64,000 nt of DNA from Odobenus rosmarus divergens (lineage: Eukaryota > Chordata > Mammalia > Carnivora > Odobenidae), in NCBI RefSeq assembly GCF_000321225.1, contig NW_004451408.1, forward strand, positions 726,507 through 790,506, read 5' to 3'. The translations under genes and the position numbers were made by a program. Of the stretch, positions 58,226-64,000 are shown piece by piece (position 1 is the first letter of the stretch; the number at the start of each line of letters is the position of its first letter). A model generated the notes under the pieces. That model was not told the origin of the DNA, made no database searches, and saw only the letters and a program-made list of their open reading frames with translations.

Positions 58226-58415
58226 CCATTTAAGGGACACCTAGGTGGCTCAGTCAGTTAAGCAGCTGCCTTTTGCTCAGGTCATGATCCTGGGGTCCTG
58301 GGATCTAGCCCCACATCAGGCTCCCTGCTCAGCAGGGAACCTGCTTCTCCCTCTGTCTGCTGTTTCCCCTACTTGTGCTTTCCCTGTCAAATAAATAGAA
58401 AAAATTAAAAAATAA
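58226..58415 (+). mobile_element. Can-SINE
   Basis: Head GGGACACCTAGGTGGCTCAG. Duplication TAATAAYACCATKTA at 58209-58223 and about 58416-58430. Confidence 0.94.
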
Positions 58416-58638
58416 TAATACCATGTAACATTAGCATTGCCATGACCTGCTCAAAATTGATCAAAGACTACCACTGAGGTGGTAAATGAGGTGTTCATTG
58501 GTCACTTAAACTGATTGGATTTTCTTTCTCTTCCTCATTCCTTTGTATTATGGAGGGGGGAAAGATCCCATACACCATATTTTGTCATTAAGAACATTTT
58601 ATGATACATGATTGTGTAGTTCACTATTGAAATAATAT

Positions 58639-58708
58639 GGTTAATGGAGTTTATTTTTGTTTGTTTTCTTGCAAGTTTTTTTTTTTTTTTTTTGGTTAAT
58701 GGAGTTTA
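58639..58708. repeat. 15-bp direct repeat around a 40-bp T-rich insert
   Basis: GGTTAATGGAGTTTA occurs at 58639-58653 and 58694-58708, enclosing TTTTGTTTGTTTTCTTGCAAG and a long T run. Confidence 0.9.
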
Positions 58709-58913
58709 AATGAGTAGGATGCAGGTTAATGGAAAGGACACAGGGATCTAGTGCTTGGAGTTGATAATATACTCAAAGGAAAGAGGCAAAAGAGCTGGGC
58801 CATCGTATTTTCCTCCAGGTTGTTCAACATGAGACAGCAAGATTATCAAGGAGACAGGAACCCAGAGTGAAAACACTGTCTTGGAGAAAAAAAAAAAAAA
58901 ATCATTCATTTAA

Positions 58914-59136
58914 GGGCCCCTGGGTGGCTCAATCGTTAAGTGTCTGCCTTCAGGTCAGGTCATGATCCCAGGGTCCTGGGATCAAGCCCTGCATCAGGCT
59001 CCCTGCTTGGCGGGAAGCCTGCTTCTCCCTCTCCCACTCCCCCTGCTTGTGTTCCCTCTCTCGCTGTGTCTGTCTCTGTGTCAAATAAATAAATAAAATC
59101 TTAAAAAAAAAAGAAAAGAAAAGAAAAGAAAACCCT
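58914..59136 (+). mobile_element. Can-SINE (outer member of a SINE pair)
   Basis: Head GGGCCCCTGGGTGGCTCAAT, tail with (AAAAG)n at 59108-59131. Outer duplication ATCATTCATTTA at 58901-58912 and 59331-59342 encloses both SINEs. Confidence 0.96.
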
Positions 59137-59330
59137 TTGGGGCATCTGGGTGGCTCAGTAGTTAAGCATCTGCCTTCAGCTCAGGTCATGATCCCAGGGT
59201 CCTGTGATGAGCCCCGCATCGGGCTCCCTGCTCAGCAGGAAGCCTGCTTCTCCCTCTCCCACTCACCCTGCTTGTGTTCCCTTTCTTGCTGTGTCTCTCT
59301 CTGTGAAATAAATAAAATCTTTTTAAAAAA
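59137..59330 (+). mobile_element. Can-SINE (inner member)
   Basis: Head GGGGCATCTGGGTGGCTCAG in the A-rich tail of the SINE at 58914. Same orientation. Confidence 0.95.
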
Positions 59331-59610
59331 ATCATTCATTTAGCTGAAACGCATCAAAAAAGAGGAGAAAATGTCAAGACTTGCTCTAATCAAAGTAAAA
59401 CAACAAAAAGCAAGAGAAAGAAAGTTGTAACACAAATAAGCATGCAGTTGAAACTGCTAACGGCCAAGTAACTGCTCCTTTGCTCCAAATGCAAAAAAAA
59501 AAAAAAAAAAAAAAAAAAATTACCTAAGAAACAAAGAACTAACAGAGTTTCTGAGACCAATTATCTCTCACTTGAAATCAGAAAGAATACTGAGCAGGTC
59601 AAGAGGCAAA

Positions 59611-59682
59611 TCACAGACCTGTACCCCTGAAACAAATAATACATTATATGTCAATTAATTGAATTTAAATTGAAAAAAAAAA
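59611..59682 (+). mobile_element. Very short L1 3'-end insertion
   Basis: 72 bp: ACAGACCTGTACCCCTGAAA to the A tail. Perfect duplication AAGAGGCAAA at 59601-59610 and 59683-59692. Confidence 0.92.
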
Positions 59683-60229
59683 AAGAGGCAAACGCTTAGG
59701 AGAGTAAAGGACTACTTGCCTCATTGCACCTGTTAGAAATGGGTGGTCTCCTGGAAGTCATGGGGCGGTAGATGAGACAGTCATTGTTTCTTCTTCTCAG
59801 GCCACCTACTGTTTTGAAAGCTCTAGTTGACAAGAAGCTCTGATATTACTTCTCAAAGCCTCATCCTAATTTTCCCCTGATGTGACCTTGCTTTTGGCTT
59901 GAGAGATAGTCATCTCAGAGATAGCATCTGAAAGCCTGTAATGTGGGCTGTTTTTGATAGGACCAAAAGTCAAGAATGTGTCCAATCCTAGTATTTTTCT
60001 GTTGACTTCTTTAAAATGTTTTATCTGGTAAAGTAAGCAATAGACAATAAAAGGAGAAAAGCATAACACAAATAATCCTACTGTCAAATGGGGTACTTCC
60101 TGTCCTAGATTGTTTACTTACTCCCCCAGAGTAAGGTTCTTTAGCCTTTATTTAGGCTTATTTTGCCTCTCTGGCTACCTACTCCCACTATGGTTCTGAG
60201 GGGGAAACTGTTCTATTAAACCACGGGCT

Positions 60230-60345
60230 TTCCTCCTTTGGGTCTCAATTTCCTCATTTATAAATGAGGTGTGAAAATGCATCCCTGACTACCTCACAAA
60301 ATGGTTGTGAGACTTAAAAGGAGCTAAATTAAACATTGGGACTTG
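60230..60345 (-). mobile_element. MIR remnant, reverse
   Basis: CTCAATTTCCTCATTTATAAATG and ATGGTTGTGAGACTTAAAAG follow reverse MIR. Confidence 0.65.
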
Positions 60346-60547
60346 AGGGAGTCCAATTAAAGACATCCCTGTTTTCCTTAGTCATGTTATGAATAATTGA
60401 GGAATAAGACAGATGAATATGTCAGATAGAAAAGTACAATACCATATTTATTAGTGATAAAGCTAATACTGGAAAATTTGCTTATATCTGCAAGCAGATA
60501 GAATTCCAAACATGGAATCCAAGAATTAAAAGGACTTACCCAGGGAA

Positions 60548-60742
60548 TGACGCTCAGTCAGTTAAGTGTCTGCCTTCAGCTCAGGTCAGGATCCCAGGGT
60601 CCTGGGATCAAGTCCCGCATCGGGCTCCCTGCTCAGCAGGAAGCCTGCTTCTCCCTCTGTCTGCTGCTCCCCGTGCTTGTGTGCTGTCTCTCTCTGTCAA
60701 ATAAATAAATAAAATCTTAAAAAAAAAAAAGAAAGAAAGAAA
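60548..60742 (+). mobile_element. Can-SINE, 5'-truncated
   Basis: Begins at GACGCTCAGTCAGTTAAGTG, lacking the GGCGCCTGGGTG head. Tail (AAAG)n. Confidence 0.93.
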
Positions 60743-61469
60743 ATTAGAAGAAGGTGCTCCATCCAAGCTGGGGCAATCTTGCCTCCCATAGCATCTCTGT
60801 GTTAATTCGGAAAAGGCTCCTTTCTCTAAGCTCTTCTCACCTCTGCCCCAGTGCCAGGGTGCTCGGTTAAAAAGGAGAGGACAGACTGGATTTCAGCAGC
60901 TTGGCCCAAAGACACTCAAGCAGTGAACAACTTGCACAATAGTACACTGTGCCCCTTGACACGCATGTGTCAAGAAGATACATCCCTAAGAATGGACCAG
61001 AGGTATAATCATGGGTCTTTCCCTGACTTGGTTTCCCTCACACGTTTGCAGTGATAAGTACTTAGCTGGACTTGAGGGGTCTCCACTGCAGACCTCTGGC
61101 CACTCTTTCTGTACTTCCTCCTTTCTGATACTCTGCTCACAAATTCTATCTGCCCAGGCCTTTCATGTCCTAAACTCTATTCCCCAACTCAGGGAGACCT
61201 CTGGGCTCTGCCTGGGTTTCTCTGGTCTGTATAAGCCTGGAATCTCTCTCCAACTGGTGAGTTTGGACACTCAAAAGGTTTGCCTTGCTTATTTCCTATC
61301 TCTCCCAGACAACTGTTCTTTGCTGCTTGACAACAAATATCTTCCAAATCATTTTTTCATACATTTGGTCTAAATTTTGTCTAGGTATGAAGGTAAATAC
61401 AGTACTAGTTACTCCTTCTTGACCAGAAATGGAAATCTTTATATATGTATTTTTAATTTCCATTAATAC

Positions 61470-61710
61470 TTCCATGCCAGCTGTACCAATTTCTACTCCA
61501 ACTAGCAGCGACTTGTAATAGCCCATGTGTTCATGTGCCAGCCACAAGACAGAATGTTATGGGTGAAAATGGTATCTTATAGTAGTTTTAATATGGGTTT
61601 ATCTTACTGTAAGTGATATTTAAGAACCATTTGCATTTCCTTTCCTATGAACTCTTTATTCATATCCTTTGCCCATTCTTGCTAGGTTGTTGGTCTTTCC
61701 GTAATGATAT
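61470..61710 (-). mobile_element. Old L1 ORF2 fragment, reverse
   Basis: CCAGCTGTACCAATTTCTAC, GGGTGAAAATGGTATCTTAT and CATATCCTTTGCCCATTCTT are antisense old L1 ORF2. Confidence 0.75.
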
Positions 61711-63411
61711 ATTGAGGTCCATTGCTTCAAAGGGTCATATCACAAGTTGAAGGTCCCACCAAGTCAAAGGATAATGCTGTTGTTATGGTACATCTTATAC
61801 CATTGGTGTTTTATTTATGAAGTACCATAATATTTTAGATTTTATCTTAGTATTTCTCAAGCAGAATATAAAACTGAAAACACTTTCTAGTAGCTACATT
61901 AATGTTCTTAATACATGTCTTTTTAATTGTAACATTCTTATGGGTACAAAATGGCACCATATTGTGCATTTTTTACCCTGAAAATGTTAAAGAGAAGTAA
62001 TGAAAAATGAAGTTTACACTGCCCCATCCAACGTTTAACTTGAAAAACACCCTTTAGATATGTCTTTTTTTTTCTACCAATAACTAACGAGTCTCTCTTT
62101 TTCTCCTTAATTGTTATCCATCAACCCCTCCCCTAAATTTTGGCCATAGTAATCATCAGATCATTGGCTATTTTAATGAAAGCAATTTCAGGAAAGTGGG
62201 AAGGGGCAAAATCTAGAATGTAATTGTTTGGATATTTCATGTTAAGCTGTCCTGATGTTTTCGTAAAGAAAACAATCCACTCACCACAGCAATAGTTAAA
62301 GATGTAAATTTTACTGATTACTTCATAGGAGAGATAGATGAAGGAATTTATATCGCATAGCTCACAGAATTTTCTAGAAAATGCCTCATTAGACTTCTCC
62401 CTAATCTTCTTTTCCCCAACCAGCAGCCACCAGCTCTCCTTCTTATTCAGCTTCTCACACTAGTCTGCATATTCCACCTGCTCATGAATACTAATACTGT
62501 CTTTAATTTGAGAAGGGTCACCATACTGAGGAGAGGAACAAGCCATAGACCATCTGCCTTCCTTTAGAAGACAATGAAGGATTATACATGTAAAAAAATA
62601 TATATGTTCTGCAACATTGATTTTCTTTCTGAATTGCTTATGGCAGCCTGATTACTTAACACAAAAAACACTTTCTTCTATGTAACAGTAAGGTCATCAA
62701 GGAACAGTCCGCCTGTCAGATTTCATAAAAAGATCGTCCCAAAACAGATATATATTAAAACAAAATAAACAAAAACACTCTACCACCACTCTCACCATAT
62801 ATACAAACCTCACTGTTGTTGCCGTTAAATTGTTTGAAAATCTGCTATAACATCATGTTCTCTTGCCTCTACCCTGCACAACTATGAATTGTCGCTGTTG
62901 TACCATCATGGGGATGCATGGTTCTTTGGAATGCATTGTAGCTGTCTCCTCCAACATAGCGGGGAAAGTAATAACCTTTATCAATGTTTATAACAAGCTA
63001 AGTAATGACAACTTACACTATCAGCCCACCATGGAAAAAATATGCGATACCAAAGAGTCTTGTCGTTTCCTCTTAAAAATCTGTAGATGAAAAAATACAC
63101 CTGCGTGGAGTTTAGGATTACATAAGAAGATATGGTATTATTCCACTTAGAATAAAGGAGAGACAGATTGGATTTGGCAGAAGCTCTCTATTATTTTGGG
63201 GTACTATTGTTTATCTTCATTTTTAAAAGCCAAAAAAAATATGTGTGTCTGTTTGTCTTAATACCTTGGTTTCAAAATTGTTACTGTTTAGACTTGTACA
63301 GCTCAAGGGAAATCTTAAGTAATCCAACCATTAACTTTTGTTTGAGTAATAAAAGCTATCAGATGGTCCTTGCTTGCAATCCTGGGCCCTCCTTATGTAA
63401 TTAATGCTACA
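61711..63411. other. Intergenic DNA
   Basis: Nothing recognised; short open frames here have no recognisable content. Confidence 0.4.
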
Positions 63412-63609
63412 CTTTTTTTTTTTTTAAGATTTTATTTATTTATTTGTCGAGGGGGGGTGGTGAGCACAAGCAGGGCGAGCTGCAGAGGCAGAGGGAGAAG
63501 CAGGCTCCCCACTGAGCAAGGAGTCCGATACAGGACTCGATCCCAGGGCCCTAGGATCATGACCTGAGCCGAAGGCAGATGCCTAACCGACTGAGCCACC
63601 CAGGCATCC
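63412..63609 (-). mobile_element. Can-SINE, reverse
   Basis: Reverse SINE from a T run to CCACCCAGGCATCC. Possible duplication TAATGCTACACTT / TTAACACTAAAGTT is imperfect. Confidence 0.94.
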
Positions 63610-64000
63610 TTAACACTAAAGTTCTTGTGCATTTAATATGAACTAAACAGGGATGGTACAGATAGATAATCATTCTTGTCTCAGTTTGAGTTTGGTGATA
63701 CACAAGTAAGCCAATTACTGCAGTGCAGTATGTGAAATGGGAGGCACTTCACTTAGACTGGGGTCTGGAGCCTGGGGTGGGAAGTATTAAGGAATGCTTT
63801 CAGTTTTTATGGTCTGGGAAACATTAGATAGATAGATACATAGATGGCATTAAAGTCTTAGATGATGGATTTTTTTCTGTCAATAGCTAACCCTTGCTCC
63901 TTAATCACTGACTGACCAATTCATTTCTTCTCAATTGAATTATAAGGTATGTTGAATTACTATTATATATTATAATGGAACGAGAGTTTACTTTTTGGTT
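63610..64000. other. Intergenic DNA
   Basis: A short GATA microsatellite at 63826-63845; nothing else recognised. Confidence 0.5.

Noticed and set aside
62863..63090. 75-codon open frame rich in Cys
   Set aside because: No homologous pattern that I recognise, no flanking signals and typical chance length for AT-rich DNA.

Overview
This is non-coding-rich carnivoran nuclear DNA. The many tRNA-derived SINEs share a head reading GGCGCCTGGGTGGCTCAG and a body ending in a CTCCCTGCTCAGCRGGGAGTCTGCTTC-type block. That is the Can-SINE form of arctoid caniforms (bears, pinnipeds, mustelids and relatives). I see neither the dog-type nor the cat-type SINE body, so an arctoid is the best guess (inference).

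The one protein-coding gene is the 5' part of ANKRD31, on the minus strand. Eight coding exons were assembled from splice sites and reading phase: 41681-41784, 34861-34934, 29156-29262, 24613-24653, 20832-20878, 17970-18013, 6010-6657 and 3461-3732. They join without a phase error into 445 codons plus 2 nt. This is the acidic, disordered N-terminal region that precedes the ankyrin repeats; the rest of the gene lies beyond base 1. The start codon sits beside a CpG island (about 41520-42300), and a strong acceptor 53 nt upstream of the ATG implies an untranslated first exon further up in the island. ANKRD31 is known as a meiotic protein that partners REC114 and supports double-strand breaks in the pseudoautosomal region.

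From about 42.3 kb to the right end I find no gene, only intergenic DNA with repeats. In mammals HMGCR is the next gene on this side, but it is not in the window.

The repeat landscape holds the most interesting structure. Bases 9342-17751 form one L1 block bounded by a 15-bp target-site duplication. It contains an antisense, twin-primed young L1, a nested L1 tail, a solo LTR, two SINEs, and an inverted core. Flipping the core back restores both the endonuclease reading order and the second copy of the young insert's target-site duplication. At 21677-22056 a U6 snRNA copy is fused to an L1 3' end, and the pair shares one target-site duplication. At 32505-34478 there is a 5'-inverted (twin-primed) L1. 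A 115-bp internal L1 fragment with its own duplication, three SINE-into-SINE-tail insertions, two short tandem duplications, a gammaretrovirus-like LTR with a primer-binding-site-like sequence, and an ERVL-type LTR complete the picture. Nothing in the window looks like a new coding system; the novelty is in retrotransposon structure.
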